A stretch of 64,000 bases of DNA, taken from the NCBI GenBank assembly GCA_963830065.1, contig CAWHLA010000009.1:62001-126000 (forward strand), given 5' to 3'. The position numbers and the translations under genes are program-made. The DNA comes from JACCZR01 sp963830065 (GTDB lineage Bacteria; Actinomycetota; Thermoleophilia; Solirubrobacterales; Thermoleophilaceae). The notes under the pieces are model-generated. The model had not been told where the DNA came from and made no database searches. It saw only the letters and a program-made list of their open reading frames with translations. Position 1 is the stretch's first letter, and the number at the start of each line of letters is the position of its first letter. Below are positions 29,411-37,965 of the stretch, piece after piece.

Positions 29411-30274
29411 GTGTCAGCGACTGCCGAAGCTTCCACCACCGAGCAGACCACCGATTCCCTCCAGCTCTTCCTCGACGGAATCGCGAAGACCAAGCTGCTG
29501 ACCGCGGCCGACGAGGTCGCGCTGTCCAAGCGGGTCGAGCGCGGGGACCTCGCCGCCAAGGACCGCATGATCCAGGCCAACCTGCGCCTGGTGGTCTCGA
29601 TTGCGAAGCGGTATCGCAACCAGGGGCTCGACTTCATGGAGCTGATCCAGGAGGGGTCGATCGGCCTGGTCCGCGCGGTGGAGAAGTTCGACTACCGCAA
29701 GGGCTTCAAGTTCTCCACCTACGCGACCTGGTGGATCCGGCAGGCGATCTCGCGCGCTATCGCCGACAAGTCGCGCACGGTGCGTATCCCGATTCACATC
29801 AACAACATCCTCAACAAGCTCGACGGCGTGCAACGCCGGTTGCAGGCCGAGGGCGGCGACCGCGAGCCGACGATCGAGGAGATCGCGGCCGAGGCGGGCG
29901 TCGACCCCGAGGAGGCCGACCTCATCATGCGCGCCGCGCAGGCCCCGGTCTCGCTCGAGAAGCCGGTGGGCGAGGACGGCGACGCCGCGACCCTGGGCGA
30001 GCTGATCCCCGACACCAATGCCCCCTCGCCCTTCGACCTCGCCGCAGAGCGGCTGAGCCACGACCGACTGGCGGAGGCGATGGAGAACCTCTCCTACCGC
30101 GAGCGCCGCGTGATCGCGCTGCGCTGGGGCCTCGGCGGCGAGCAGCCCAAGAACCTCGACGAGTGCGGCCGGATCTTCGGCCTCACCCGCGAGCGCACCC
30201 GCCAGATCGAAGACGGCGCCCTGCGCAAGCTCGCCTCGCTGGCCGAGACGCAGGCGCTGCGCAACGCCGCCTAG
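29411..30274 (+). CDS. RpoD-type (group 1/2) sigma-70 factor
   Basis: A 287-residue sigma factor. Region 1.2 (DSLQLFLDGIAKTKLLTAADEVALSKRVERG), region 2 (NLRLVVSIAKRY, GLDFMELIQEGSIGLVRAVEKFDYRKGFKFSTYATWWIRQAI with the -10 recognition helix), region 3, and region 4 (YRERRVIALRWGLGG, FGLTRERTRQIEDGALRKL). No region 1.1, so it may be the short primary sigma or a group 2 paralogue. GTG 29411 fits the -10 spacing; a TTG at 29402 is less likely. Confidence 0.92.
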   Translation: MSATAEASTTEQTTDSLQLFLDGIAKTKLLTAADEVALSKRVERGDLAAKDRMIQANLRLVVSIAKRYRNQGLDFMELIQEGSIGLVRAVEKFDYRKGFKFSTYATWWIRQAISRAIADKSRTVRIPIHINNILNKLDGVQRRLQAEGGDREPTIEEIAAEAGVDPEEADLIMRAAQAPVSLEKPVGEDGDAATLGELIPDTNAPSPFDLAAERLSHDRLAEAMENLSYRERRVIALRWGLGGEQPKNLDECGRIFGLTRERTRQIEDGALRKLASLAETQALRNAA

Positions 30275-30292
30275 CGGAGCCGCCCGGCTCCG
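30275..30292. terminator. Stem-loop between convergent sigma factor and LigD-polymerase genes
   Basis: A 7-bp stem CGGAGCC/GGCTCCG with a GCCC loop directly after the sigma factor stop, in the convergent gap. GC-rich and lacking a U-tract; a plausible terminator. Confidence 0.45.
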
Positions 30293-30333
30293 GAGCCACC
30301 CCGCCCCCGCGGGCGCGCGCGTCGGCGCTCCCG

Positions 30334-31212
30334 CTAGAGCCGCTCCAACTTCTTCGCCGGCTCGCCCAGCGACCGCGCGGAGCGGCCGATGTCTGCCCAC
30401 GGGTCCGCTCGCCGGTCGAGCACGTTCGCGACCGTGTACCGCCGCGCGGTGAGCTTCTCGTCCGAGAGCTCCTCCCAGGGCAGCGGCGCGGCCACCGGCG
30501 CCTCGGGCTGGGCGCGCACCGAGTAGGGCGCCACCACACTCATCCCGCGGGTCGCGCGCACGTCGATCAGGATCCGCCCGCCGCGCTTGTCCTTGTACCA
30601 CTCGAGCGTCACCAGGTCGGGCTCGCGCTCGATCAGCTTCTCGGCCACGCCACGGGCGAAGGAGCGCACCGCCGGATGCTTCTGCCGCCGCTGCAGCGGC
30701 ACCACCACGTGGATCCCCTTCGAGCCGGTGGTCATGGCGAAGGGCTCGAGGCCCAGGTCGCGGAGCATCTCGCCGAGCGCCAGGGCTGCGGTGCGGGCCG
30801 CGCCGAAGTCCCCCTCGGGCGGGTCGAGGTCGAACACCATGCGGTCGGGCTGATCCAGGCGATCGGCTCGGCTGGGCCAGTGGTGCAGGGTCACCGCGTT
30901 CTGGCCGGCCAGGTAGACGAGCGTGTCCGCCCGGTTGGCCATCACGTGCACGACGCTGCCGCCCTGCTTCGGGACGCGCACTCGATCCACCCAGTCGGGG
31001 AAGTGATCGGAGGCGTGCTGCTGGAAGAAGCCCTTCTTGGTGATGCCCTGCGGGTAGACGTTGAGGTTCAACGGTCGGTCGCGCAGGTGGGGGAGGGAGT
31101 GCTCCGCGATCGCGGCGTAGTACTCGGCCAAGTCCGCCTTGGTCAGCCCGATCTCCGGGAACAGGACCTTGTCCGGGCTGGACACCTTCACGTCGCGGCT
31201 ACCGACCTTCAC
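30334..31212 (-). CDS. Stand-alone LigD polymerase-domain protein
   Basis: A 292-residue archaeo-eukaryotic-primase-type polymerase like the LigD PolDom used in non-homologous end joining. Family segments: SSPDKVLFPEIGLTKADLAEYY, MVFDLDPPEG (the metal-binding DxD), TGSKGIHVVVPL, and SVRAQPEAPVAAPLPWEEL. The ligase and phosphoesterase domains of full LigD are absent, and no Ku gene is in the window. GTG 31212 was chosen with the divergent promoter region; GTG 31224 is an alternative. Confidence 0.87.
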   Translation of the reverse strand: MKVGSRDVKVSSPDKVLFPEIGLTKADLAEYYAAIAEHSLPHLRDRPLNLNVYPQGITKKGFFQQHASDHFPDWVDRVRVPKQGGSVVHVMANRADTLVYLAGQNAVTLHHWPSRADRLDQPDRMVFDLDPPEGDFGAARTAALALGEMLRDLGLEPFAMTTGSKGIHVVVPLQRRQKHPAVRSFARGVAEKLIEREPDLVTLEWYKDKRGGRILIDVRATRGMSVVAPYSVRAQPEAPVAAPLPWEELSDEKLTARRYTVANVLDRRADPWADIGRSARSLGEPAKKLERL

Positions 31213-31219
31213 TCCTACA

Positions 31220-31225
31220 TACACT
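31220..31225 (+). promoter_or_regulatory. -10 box (TACACT) for MaoC-type dehydratase operon
   Basis: TACACT ends 8 nt before GTG 31234, one base more than the leaderless norm of the window, so the mRNA may carry a 1-2 nt leader. Confidence 0.45.
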
Positions 31226-31233
31226 GCCGATCC

Positions 31234-31674
31234 GTGCCGGTCGATGACAGCGCCAAGGGAAAGTCGTTCCCCGCCTTCGACTACGAGGTGGGCAAGGAGA
31301 AGATCGCCGAGTACGCCCGGGCGGTGGGTGAGGACAACCCCGTCTACTTCGAGCGCGACAAGGCCAAGGAGGCCGGCTTTCGGGACATCCCGGCTCCGCC
31401 GATGTTCGCCGTGGTCTACTCGGCCGGGGCGATGGCCCCCGCGATCACCGACCCCGAGGTCGGGATGAACCTGATGGCGATGGTGCACGGCGGCCAGGAG
31501 TTCGTGTGGGGCGAGCCGGTGTGCGCCGGCGACACGATCACCACCACCGCCGAGGTGATCGACATCGCCGAGAAGGGCGGCAAGGGCTTCTACGTCTTCG
31601 AGTCGGTGTCCAAGAACCAGGACGGCGACGAGGTCGTGCGTGGCACCTGGACCAACATCGTGAGAGGGGTCTGA
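31234..31674 (+). CDS. MaoC N-terminal-type dehydratase subunit
   Basis: A 146-residue hot-dog protein of the MaoC_dehydratase_N type, similar in layout to the A subunit of HadAB-type (3R)-hydroxyacyl-ACP dehydratases: FDYEVGKEKIAEYARAVGEDNPVYF, GFRDIPAPPMFAVVY, then VHGGQEFVWGEPVCAGDTITTTAEV. It lacks the catalytic D-x-x-H pair, which the next gene supplies. Likely forms a heterodimer with its neighbour in fatty-acid elongation. Confidence 0.85.
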   Translation: MPVDDSAKGKSFPAFDYEVGKEKIAEYARAVGEDNPVYFERDKAKEAGFRDIPAPPMFAVVYSAGAMAPAITDPEVGMNLMAMVHGGQEFVWGEPVCAGDTITTTAEVIDIAEKGGKGFYVFESVSKNQDGDEVVRGTWTNIVRGV

Positions 31675-31676
31675 GC

Positions 31677-32063
31677 ATGAAGACGGGCGACGACATCCCC
31701 GAGGTCGCGGTCACGCCGGACAAGTACCTGCCGCACCGGTACGCGGGCGCGTCGGGCGACTTCAACCCGATCCACATCGACAACGACTTCGCCCAGCAGG
31801 TCGGTCTGCCCCGCAACATCCTCCACGGCCTCTACTCCATGGCCCAGGTGGCCCGCGCCAACGCTGCGGCGGCCGGCGGCGACCCGCGCTCGCTGCGGCG
31901 CCTGAAGGTGCAGTTCCGCGGCATGGGCGTGCCCGAGTCGGAGATCAAGGTCACCGGCACCGTGCGCGAGGAGGGCGACGGCACGGTGATCGTGGACACC
32001 GAGGCCACGCAGGACATGAACAAGATCATCCGCAACGCGGAAGCCGAGCTGAAGCCCTCCTAG
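31677..32063 (+). CDS. MaoC-type (R)-hydratase catalytic subunit
   Basis: A 128-residue hot-dog protein with the R-hydratase active site YAGASGDFNPIHIDNDFAQQ (Asp and His) and GLPRNILHGLYSMAQVAR. ATG 31677 lies 2 nt after the upstream stop with GAGAGGGG as ribosome binding site. Together the pair resembles HadA/HadB. Its TAG stop is part of the hrcA -10 box. Confidence 0.88.
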   Translation: MKTGDDIPEVAVTPDKYLPHRYAGASGDFNPIHIDNDFAQQVGLPRNILHGLYSMAQVARANAAAAGGDPRSLRRLKVQFRGMGVPESEIKVTGTVREEGDGTVIVDTEATQDMNKIIRNAEAELKPS

Positions 32064-32066
32064 TCT
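32061..32066 (+). promoter_or_regulatory. -10 box (TAGTCT) for leaderless hrcA, overlapping upstream stop
   Basis: TAGTCT ends 6 nt before GTG 32073; its TAG is the stop of the dehydratase gene. No CIRCE repeat is visible nearby. Confidence 0.6.
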
Positions 32067-32072
32067 CTGGGC

Positions 32073-33095
32073 GTGGAGGTAACGCCCCGCCAGCGGTTCA
32101 TCTTGCGCAAGGTCGTCGAGGTCCACGTGGACTCCGACCAGCCCGTGGCGTCGAAGGCCCTCGCCGGCCTAGAGGAGATCCCCTGGAAGCCTTCGACCGT
32201 CCGCTCGGAGCTGGCCCGCCTGGAGGAGGCCGGCCTGCTCGCCCATCCGTACACGTCGGCCGGCCGGGTGCCGACCGACGTCGGCTACCGGCACTACGTC
32301 GACGACCTGATCGAGGCCGGCCTGCCCGCCCCCCGTCCGGTGGTGGAGCTGCGCGACGCCCGCCGGGAGGTGGACGAGGCGATGCGCTCCACCACCGAGC
32401 AGCTGTCGCAGGTGACCAATCTGCTGGCGCTCGTGTCCGCGCCGCCTATCGAGACGGCGACGGTCAAGCGCGTCGAGGTTCTGCTGCTCCAGCCCCAGCT
32501 GGCGATGGTGGTGGTGATCAGCTCGACCGGTGGGGTGACCAAGCGGGTGGTGTCCTACGACGCGCCGGTCGACCAGGGGCTCGTCGAGTGGGCGGTCAGC
32601 TACCTCAACGAGGCGCTGGGGGGCGTCGAGGTGGGCGGCCGGCGCATGCACGCGGCCCTCAACGAACCGACACTCCAGGGCATCGAGCGCGACTTCCTCG
32701 GGACGCTCGCGCCCGCCTTCACCGAGCTGGAGGAGTACGCGGCCGACACGCTGTTCGTGGATGGCACCGCCCGACTGCTCACCGAGCACAGGGTGCAGGA
32801 GCTATCGCAACTCGCCGATCTGCTTGGCGTGCTCGAACACCGGGTAGCGCTCCTGTCCGTGTTGCGCGATTCGCTGACCGAGCCGAGCGTCTACCTGCGC
32901 ATCGGGCGCGAGAACTCGACGCCCGAGCTGCAGTCGCTCTCGATGGTGGTGGCCAACTACGGCATCGCCCGCCGCAACCTGGGCGCGGTGAGCGTCATCG
33001 GGCCGACGCGCATGGACTACGGCGCGGCCATCGGCGCGGTGCGCCACGCGGCTTCGGAGCTGTCGCGCTTCGTCGGTGAGGTGTACGACGAATGA
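32073..33095 (+). CDS. hrcA: Heat-inducible transcription repressor HrcA
   Basis: A 340-residue HrcA. N-terminal winged helix (VTPRQRFILRKVVEVHVDSDQPVASKAL, WKPSTVRSELARLEEAGLL), then the HrcA core with HPYTSAGRVPTDVGYRHYVD and the C-terminal IGRENSTPELQSLSMVVANYG and GAVSVIGPTRMDYG. It represses heat-shock genes. Followed by dnaJ in an ATGA overlap. Confidence 0.95.
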   Translation: MEVTPRQRFILRKVVEVHVDSDQPVASKALAGLEEIPWKPSTVRSELARLEEAGLLAHPYTSAGRVPTDVGYRHYVDDLIEAGLPAPRPVVELRDARREVDEAMRSTTEQLSQVTNLLALVSAPPIETATVKRVEVLLLQPQLAMVVVISSTGGVTKRVVSYDAPVDQGLVEWAVSYLNEALGGVEVGGRRMHAALNEPTLQGIERDFLGTLAPAFTELEEYAADTLFVDGTARLLTEHRVQELSQLADLLGVLEHRVALLSVLRDSLTEPSVYLRIGRENSTPELQSLSMVVANYGIARRNLGAVSVIGPTRMDYGAAIGAVRHAASELSRFVGEVYDE

Positions 33096-34210
33096 AGCGC
33101 GACCCGTACGAGGTGCTCGGCGTCGCGCGCGAGGCCGACGAACGCGAGATCAAGAAGACCTTCCGCACGCTCGCCCGCACGCTGCACCCTGACGTCAACA
33201 CCGAGGACCCGAACGCCGAGGAGCACTTCAAGGAGGCGGCGGAGGCCTACGAGATCCTGTCCGACCCCGAGCGGCGGCGTATCTACGACCGCTACGGCCA
33301 CGACGGCCTGCAGTCGCAGGGCTTCTCCTCCCAGGCACACGGCTTCGGCTCCTTCGCCGACATCTTCGACGCCTTCTTCGGCGGCGACCCGTTCGGGGGC
33401 TCGGCCGGCAGCGGGCGGGTGCAGGGCGGCGACACCGCCGTCGAGGTGGAGATCTCGCTCGAGGAGGCCGCGCGCGGGACCGAGGTCGAGGTCTCGTACG
33501 AGCTGGTCGGCGCCTGCGAGCACTGCAACGGGAACGGCGCCGAGCCCGGCACGCCGATCGAGACCTGCGAGCGCTGCGGGGGCACCGGCCAGCTGCGGGC
33601 GGTGTCGCGGACGGCATTCGGCCAGCTGGTGCGCGCCACCGCCTGCGACGTCTGCGGCGGCGACGGGCGGGTCGCCCAGACCCCGTGCGGTGAGTGCGGC
33701 GGCCGCGGGCGCAAGGCTCAGCGGCGCACGTTGAGCGTCGAGATCCCGGCCGGCATCGCCGACGACCAGCGCATCCGCCTCAGCGGGCGCGGCCACGCCG
33801 GCGATCGCGGTGGCCCGGCGGGCGACCTCTACGTGATCGTGCGGGTGACCACGGACGAGCGCTTCCTGCGCGAGGGCAACGACCTGATCGCGGTGGTGGA
33901 CGTGCCGGCTCCGGCCGCCGCCCTGGGGGCGACGGTCACGGTGCCCACCCTCGACGGCGACGAGGAGCTCGAGGTCGAGCCGGGCACCCAGCCGGGGACG
34001 ATCGTGACCCTTCGCGGGCGAGGCATGCCCTCCGTGGGCCGAGGACGCCGAGGTGACCAGCAGGTGGTGCTCAACGTGGTCATCCCGCGCAACCTCGACC
34101 CGCGCCAGCGCGAGCTCCTCGAGGAGCTGCGGGGCAGCCTGAGCGAGGACAACCTGCGCCCGGCCGAGGACGAATCGCTGTTCTCGCGGGTGCGCCGGGC
34201 ACTGCGCTGA
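33092..34210 (+). CDS. dnaJ: Chaperone DnaJ
   Basis: A 372-residue type I DnaJ. J domain with the HPD motif (RTLHPDVNTEDP), a Gly/Phe region, the zinc-finger domain with four CxxCxGxG-type repeats (CEHCNGNG, CERCGGTG, CDVCGGDG, CGECGGRG), and the C-terminal substrate-binding domain. Partner of DnaK, which is not in this window. Its TGA overlaps the prmA CTG. Confidence 0.96.
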   Translation: MKRDPYEVLGVAREADEREIKKTFRTLARTLHPDVNTEDPNAEEHFKEAAEAYEILSDPERRRIYDRYGHDGLQSQGFSSQAHGFGSFADIFDAFFGGDPFGGSAGSGRVQGGDTAVEVEISLEEAARGTEVEVSYELVGACEHCNGNGAEPGTPIETCERCGGTGQLRAVSRTAFGQLVRATACDVCGGDGRVAQTPCGECGGRGRKAQRRTLSVEIPAGIADDQRIRLSGRGHAGDRGGPAGDLYVIVRVTTDERFLREGNDLIAVVDVPAPAAALGATVTVPTLDGDEELEVEPGTQPGTIVTLRGRGMPSVGRGRRGDQQVVLNVVIPRNLDPRQRELLEELRGSLSEDNLRPAEDESLFSRVRRALR

Positions 34211-35010
34211 TCCGGCTGGCCGTTCGCGCTCCCGCCGCGGCGGGAGAGGAGGTGCTGGCCGCGTTGCTGGAGCTGGCTCCGGGAGGGGTCGAGCAGGTGG
34301 ACCGGCCGGGAGAGGTCGAGTTCGCGGTCTACGGGGCGCCGGGCGAGCTGCCCGCGCTGCCCGAGGGCGAGGCCGAGGTGGGCGGCGTGCGCGTGATCGT
34401 GAGCGGGACCGAGGTGGCCGATGACTGGGCGGAGCGCTGGCAGCGCTTCCACGAGCCGGTGCTCGTGGGCGGGCGGCTGTGGGTGCGCCCGCCCTGGACA
34501 CCGCCGGCCGACTCGCCCGACGTCCTCGACCTGGTGGTCGACCCGGGCCAGGCGTTCGGCACCGGGGCCCACCCGACCACCCGGCTGTCGCTGGAGCTTC
34601 TGCTGGAGCTCGAGCAGCGCGGCTCCTTCGCGGACCTGGGCTGCGGCTCGGGCGTGCTGGCCATCGCGGCGGCGAAGCTTGGCTTCGGGCCGGTCACCGC
34701 TGTGGACAACGAGCTGGCGGCGGTCGAGGCCACCCGCGAGAACGCGGAGCGAAACGGCGTGACGCTCGACCGCGTCGAGCGCTGGGACCTGCGCCGCGAC
34801 TCCCCGCCGACGGCGGACGTCGTGGCGGCGAACATCACCCGGCCGCTGCTCCTGGAGGTGGCCCAGCGCCCGTCCGAGCGGCCCCGCGAGCTGATCGTGT
34901 CCGGCCTGCTCGAGGACGAGGCCGCCGAGGTGGCGGCCGCGTTCGCCCCGCTTCAGCTCCGCGACCGCCGGGCGGACAAGGGCTGGGCGGCGCTGGCGCT
35001 GAGCGCCTAG
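34207..35010 (+). CDS. prmA: Ribosomal protein L11 methyltransferase
   Basis: A 267-residue PrmA. N-terminal substrate-recognition domain (EEVLAALLELAPGGVEQV), linker LWVRPPW, and a SAM-binding domain with DPGQAFGTGAHPTTRLSLELL, FADLGCGSGVLAIAAAKLG and ADVVAANITRPLL (NxxxxPL-like). CTG 34207 in CTGA, over the dnaJ stop, restores the first beta strand LAVRAPA; the first canonical in-frame start (GTG 34252) would remove it. Overlaps the convergent antiporter by 4 nt. Confidence 0.92.
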   Translation: MIRLAVRAPAAAGEEVLAALLELAPGGVEQVDRPGEVEFAVYGAPGELPALPEGEAEVGGVRVIVSGTEVADDWAERWQRFHEPVLVGGRLWVRPPWTPPADSPDVLDLVVDPGQAFGTGAHPTTRLSLELLLELEQRGSFADLGCGSGVLAIAAAKLGFGPVTAVDNELAAVEATRENAERNGVTLDRVERWDLRRDSPPTADVVAANITRPLLLEVAQRPSERPRELIVSGLLEDEAAEVAAAFAPLQLRDRRADKGWAALALSA

Positions 35011-36812
35011 ACCACCCGCTGGGACAGCACGCCGGCGACCTCCTGCCACCAGGCGCGGGTCTCGGGATCCTCGGCGCGGCCAATCCGCTCCCGGCAGTAG
35101 CGGAACACCTGCCGCGGGCCGCCTACAGCGACAATCCCGTCCCCGGTCACCGCGTAGCGGCCGTCCTCGAGCTGGACGAGCGAGCCGGGGGCGCCGCGGC
35201 GCGTCCGCAGCTTGCGCCCGACGGTCGAGCCCTCGACCTCCTCGGGGGCGCCCGGATCGCCGGCCTCCTCGGGCCAGGGGAGCACGCTGAACACCGCCCG
35301 GTGGGACCGCACGCCGCTGATCACCGGCGGCGGGGCCGCGATCGGCCCCTCACGCCAGCGCTCAAACAGGCCCTCCACATCGGCGCGCACGTTCTGGCGC
35401 ACGAGGATGTGCAGCCGGTCGCCCCCCTCGATCTGCGTCGAGCCGCGCGGCAGGAGCGCCTCCTCCTCGCGCACGAGCACGTTGACCAGGGCGTCGCGGG
35501 GCAGGCCGAGCTCGTTCACCACCCGCCCGACGATCGCGTCGTTCTGGTTCACGGGGAACTCCAGCACCTCGGCGCCGAGCTGCTGGATCGTGCCCACCTC
35601 GACGAGCGGCCGCGGAACGGCCGGCTCGTCGGTGGTCACCCCTAGAGCGCGCGCGAGCGGCTCGAACGTCGCGCCCTGCAGCAGGGCGGAGATGAGCACT
35701 ACGAAGAAGACCAGGTTGAAGAACCGGTCGGCGCCGGGAATCCCCTCGATGACCGGGAAGGTGGCGAACACCACCGGCAACGCGCCGCGCAAGCCGGCCC
35801 AGCTGATCAGGGCGACCTCCCGAATCGAGTAGCCCCCGATCCGCGTGCCCAGCCACGCGGCGACGGGGCGCGCGACGAAAAGCAGCACGGCGGTCAGGAT
35901 CACCCCGTCCAAGGCCACATCGCCGAGCTCGCTCGGGAAGATCAGCAGGCCGAGGGTCAGGAACAGGGTGATCTGAGCCACCCAGGCGACCCCGGCGTGG
36001 AAGTCCTCGACCGTGCGCTTGCCCGGAATGCGCGCACTTCCCAGTGCCAGTCCCGCGAGGTAGACGGCCAGGAAGCCGGAGCCGTGGAGCACGTCGGCCA
36101 GCCCGAAGGCGATGCCGGCCGTCGCGATCGAGGCGACGGGGTAGAGCCCGGAGGTCGCGAACGGGACCCGCTTGAAGGCCGCCACCGCGGCCCAGCCCAC
36201 GCCCGCGCCGACCACAGCTCCGATCGGCAGCTCGATCAGCCCGAGCGCCACCAGGTCGACCAGCCCGAAGTCGGGCTCCTGGATCCAGTCGATGAACCCG
36301 ATCACGAGGATCACTGCGACGGGGTCGTTCAGGCCCGACTCGGCCTCCAGGGTGCGCGCCAGGCGCCGCTTGAGGCTCGAGCCGCGCAGCACGGAGAAGA
36401 TCGCCGCGCTGTCGGTTCCCGCCACGATCGAGCCGAGCAGGAAGCCCTCCAGCCAGCTGAGGTCGAACAGCAGGTGAGCCGCGACCCCAGTCAGCACCGC
36501 CGACACGATGGTCCCGACCGTCGCCAGCGACAGGCTCGGCGCTACCACGCTGCGGATGTCGTCCCAGCCCGCGACGAGGCCGCCCTCGAACAGGATCAGC
36601 GCCAGGGCGATGATCCCGATCGTCCGGGCCATCTCGACATCGCGTTCCGAGCCGCCGAAGTCGATCAGGCCGAGCCCGTCGGATCCCAGCAGCATTCCGA
36701 TGCCCAGGAACAGCACCAGGCCGGGAACGCGCAGCCGCCCCGCCGCCAGTGCCGCGCCGATGCCCGCCGCCAGCAGAACGCCGGCGGCGAGGATGAGGCC
36801 GCCGTCGCTCAC
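35007..36812 (-). CDS. Cation/proton antiporter (CPA family) with TrkA-C domain
   Basis: A 601-residue protein. About 12-13 membrane helices (ILAAGVLLAAGIGAALAAGRL onward, with GSIVAGTDSAAIFSVL and ESGLNDPVAVILV, the ion-binding ND region), then a cytoplasmic RCK-type TrkA-C domain (EFPVNQNDAIVGRVVNELGL to GGDRLHILVRQN) and a further C-terminal tail. It resembles K+/H+ antiporters of the NhaP2/CvrA type. GTG start. Follows the HAD gene by 10 nt. Confidence 0.9.
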   Translation of the reverse strand: MSDGGLILAAGVLLAAGIGAALAAGRLRVPGLVLFLGIGMLLGSDGLGLIDFGGSERDVEMARTIGIIALALILFEGGLVAGWDDIRSVVAPSLSLATVGTIVSAVLTGVAAHLLFDLSWLEGFLLGSIVAGTDSAAIFSVLRGSSLKRRLARTLEAESGLNDPVAVILVIGFIDWIQEPDFGLVDLVALGLIELPIGAVVGAGVGWAAVAAFKRVPFATSGLYPVASIATAGIAFGLADVLHGSGFLAVYLAGLALGSARIPGKRTVEDFHAGVAWVAQITLFLTLGLLIFPSELGDVALDGVILTAVLLFVARPVAAWLGTRIGGYSIREVALISWAGLRGALPVVFATFPVIEGIPGADRFFNLVFFVVLISALLQGATFEPLARALGVTTDEPAVPRPLVEVGTIQQLGAEVLEFPVNQNDAIVGRVVNELGLPRDALVNVLVREEEALLPRGSTQIEGGDRLHILVRQNVRADVEGLFERWREGPIAAPPPVISGVRSHRAVFSVLPWPEEAGDPGAPEEVEGSTVGRKLRTRRGAPGSLVQLEDGRYAVTGDGIVAVGGPRQVFRYCRERIGRAEDPETRAWWQEVAGVLSQRVV

Positions 36813-36822
36813 GCGCTCCCGG

Positions 36823-37548
36823 TCAGCCCGAGGAGGCGGCGGACTGCCGCTCGGCGAGGTCGGCCAGGCCCCACAGGTCGCGCCACTCGTGGTCCGGGCG
36901 CTCCTCCCCGGGCGCCGGCTCGACGCGGCGGTTCACCCACGCGGTCTGCATCCCGAGTCGCTGGGCGGGGCCGATGTCGTACTTGAACCCGAACGCCACG
37001 TGCAGCACCTGGCTCGCCGGCACGCGGATGAGGTCGAGCGCCTTGCGGAAGGGGGCGACGCCCGGCTTGTACTGCCTGACGTCCTCGGCCACCACCACCT
37101 CGTCGAACTCGATGCCCTCGAGCTGGCGCAGGGTGTGGTCCATGATCGCCCGGTCGGTGTTGGAGATGATCACGAGCTTGATGCCTGCCGCCTTGGCCTT
37201 CTGCAGCGCGGGGATCGTGTCCGGGAAGGGCTGCCAGGAGCCCATGCTGGCGCACAGCTCGAGGCCGTGGTGCTCGTTCCAGCGATGGTGACGCTCGCCC
37301 GCCCACTCGGACAGGCTGTCGGTCAGCACCTCGCGGTAGGAGCGGTAGGGATCGAGCCGCTCGAACTGGAGCTCCTCCCAGCGCTCGCGCAGCGCTCTTC
37401 CGGAGCCGGGATCGGCGTCGCCGTTGCGGCGCGCGAGGTCGTACAGGAAGGCGGCTGCGCCGCCCTCCCAGTCGATCAGGGTGCCGTAGCAATCGAAGGT
37501 GGCGACCCTGATCGGTGCACCTACACTCTGTTCGTGGCCGTGCTCCAA
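36823..37548 (-). CDS. HAD-superfamily hydrolase (haloacid dehalogenase type II-like)
   Basis: A 241-residue HAD protein: motif I VATFDCYGTLIDWEG, motif II IISNTDRAIM, motif III around VVVAEDVRQYKP, and a final loop with HVAFGFKYDIGPAQRLG (motif IV). Substrate unknown. The start is uncertain: TTG 37548 lies 15 nt inside the divergent yqeY coding region, and there is no ATG/GTG/TTG between it and the FDCYGT motif. Confidence 0.8.
   Translation of the reverse strand: MEHGHEQSVGAPIRVATFDCYGTLIDWEGGAAAFLYDLARRNGDADPGSGRALRERWEELQFERLDPYRSYREVLTDSLSEWAGERHHRWNEHHGLELCASMGSWQPFPDTIPALQKAKAAGIKLVIISNTDRAIMDHTLRQLEGIEFDEVVVAEDVRQYKPGVAPFRKALDLIRVPASQVLHVAFGFKYDIGPAQRLGMQTAWVNRRVEPAPGEERPDHEWRDLWGLADLAERQSAASSG
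37522..37527 (+). promoter_or_regulatory. -10 box (TACACT) for leaderless yqeY
   Basis: TACACT ends 6 nt before GTG 37534. It lies within the N-terminal codons of the divergent HAD gene as annotated. Confidence 0.6.
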
Positions 37549-37965
37549 CAGGTGCAGGATGACGCAGCCGCCGCACTGAAGGCGGGAGACCGCGAGCGCG
37601 CGGGTGCTCTGCGCCTGATCGTGTCCGAGCTCCAGAAGGCCGAAAAGGACGGCGGGGGAGACGAGATCGCCGTGCTCCAGCGCGAGCGAAAGCGCCGCGT
37701 CGAGGCGGCCGAGGCCTACGAGAAGGCGGGCCGCGACGACCTGGCTCAGGGTGAGCGCCGCGAAGTCGACCTGATCGACCCGTACCTCCCCGCCCAGCTT
37801 GGCGACGACGAGCTGGCCGCGATGGTGGACGACGCCGTGACGGAGACCGGCGCGTCCTCTCCCGCCGACATGGGCCAGGTGATGGGCGCGGTGATGCCGA
37901 AGGTCGCCGGGCGCGCCGACGGCAAGCGCGTCAGCGCCGTGGTCCGGGAGCGGTTGCAGGCGTAG
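37534..37965 (+). CDS. GatB/YqeY domain protein
   Basis: A 143-residue YqeY, a helical tRNA-amidotransferase-tail-like protein: LKAGDRERAGALRLIVSELQKAE, KRRVEAAEAYEKAGRDDLA, GQVMGAVMPKVAGRADGKRVS. Often found near rpsU or phoH. GTG 37534 is set by the -10 spacing, and another GTG at 37540 is possible. phoH follows, sharing TAGTG. Confidence 0.92.
   Translation: MAVLQQVQDDAAAALKAGDRERAGALRLIVSELQKAEKDGGGDEIAVLQRERKRRVEAAEAYEKAGRDDLAQGERREVDLIDPYLPAQLGDDELAAMVDDAVTETGASSPADMGQVMGAVMPKVAGRADGKRVSAVVRERLQA

Noticed and set aside
32000..32073. CIRCE element upstream of hrcA
   Set aside because: No TTAGCACTC-N9-GAGTGCTAA-like repeat is present; only the TAGTCT box is seen.
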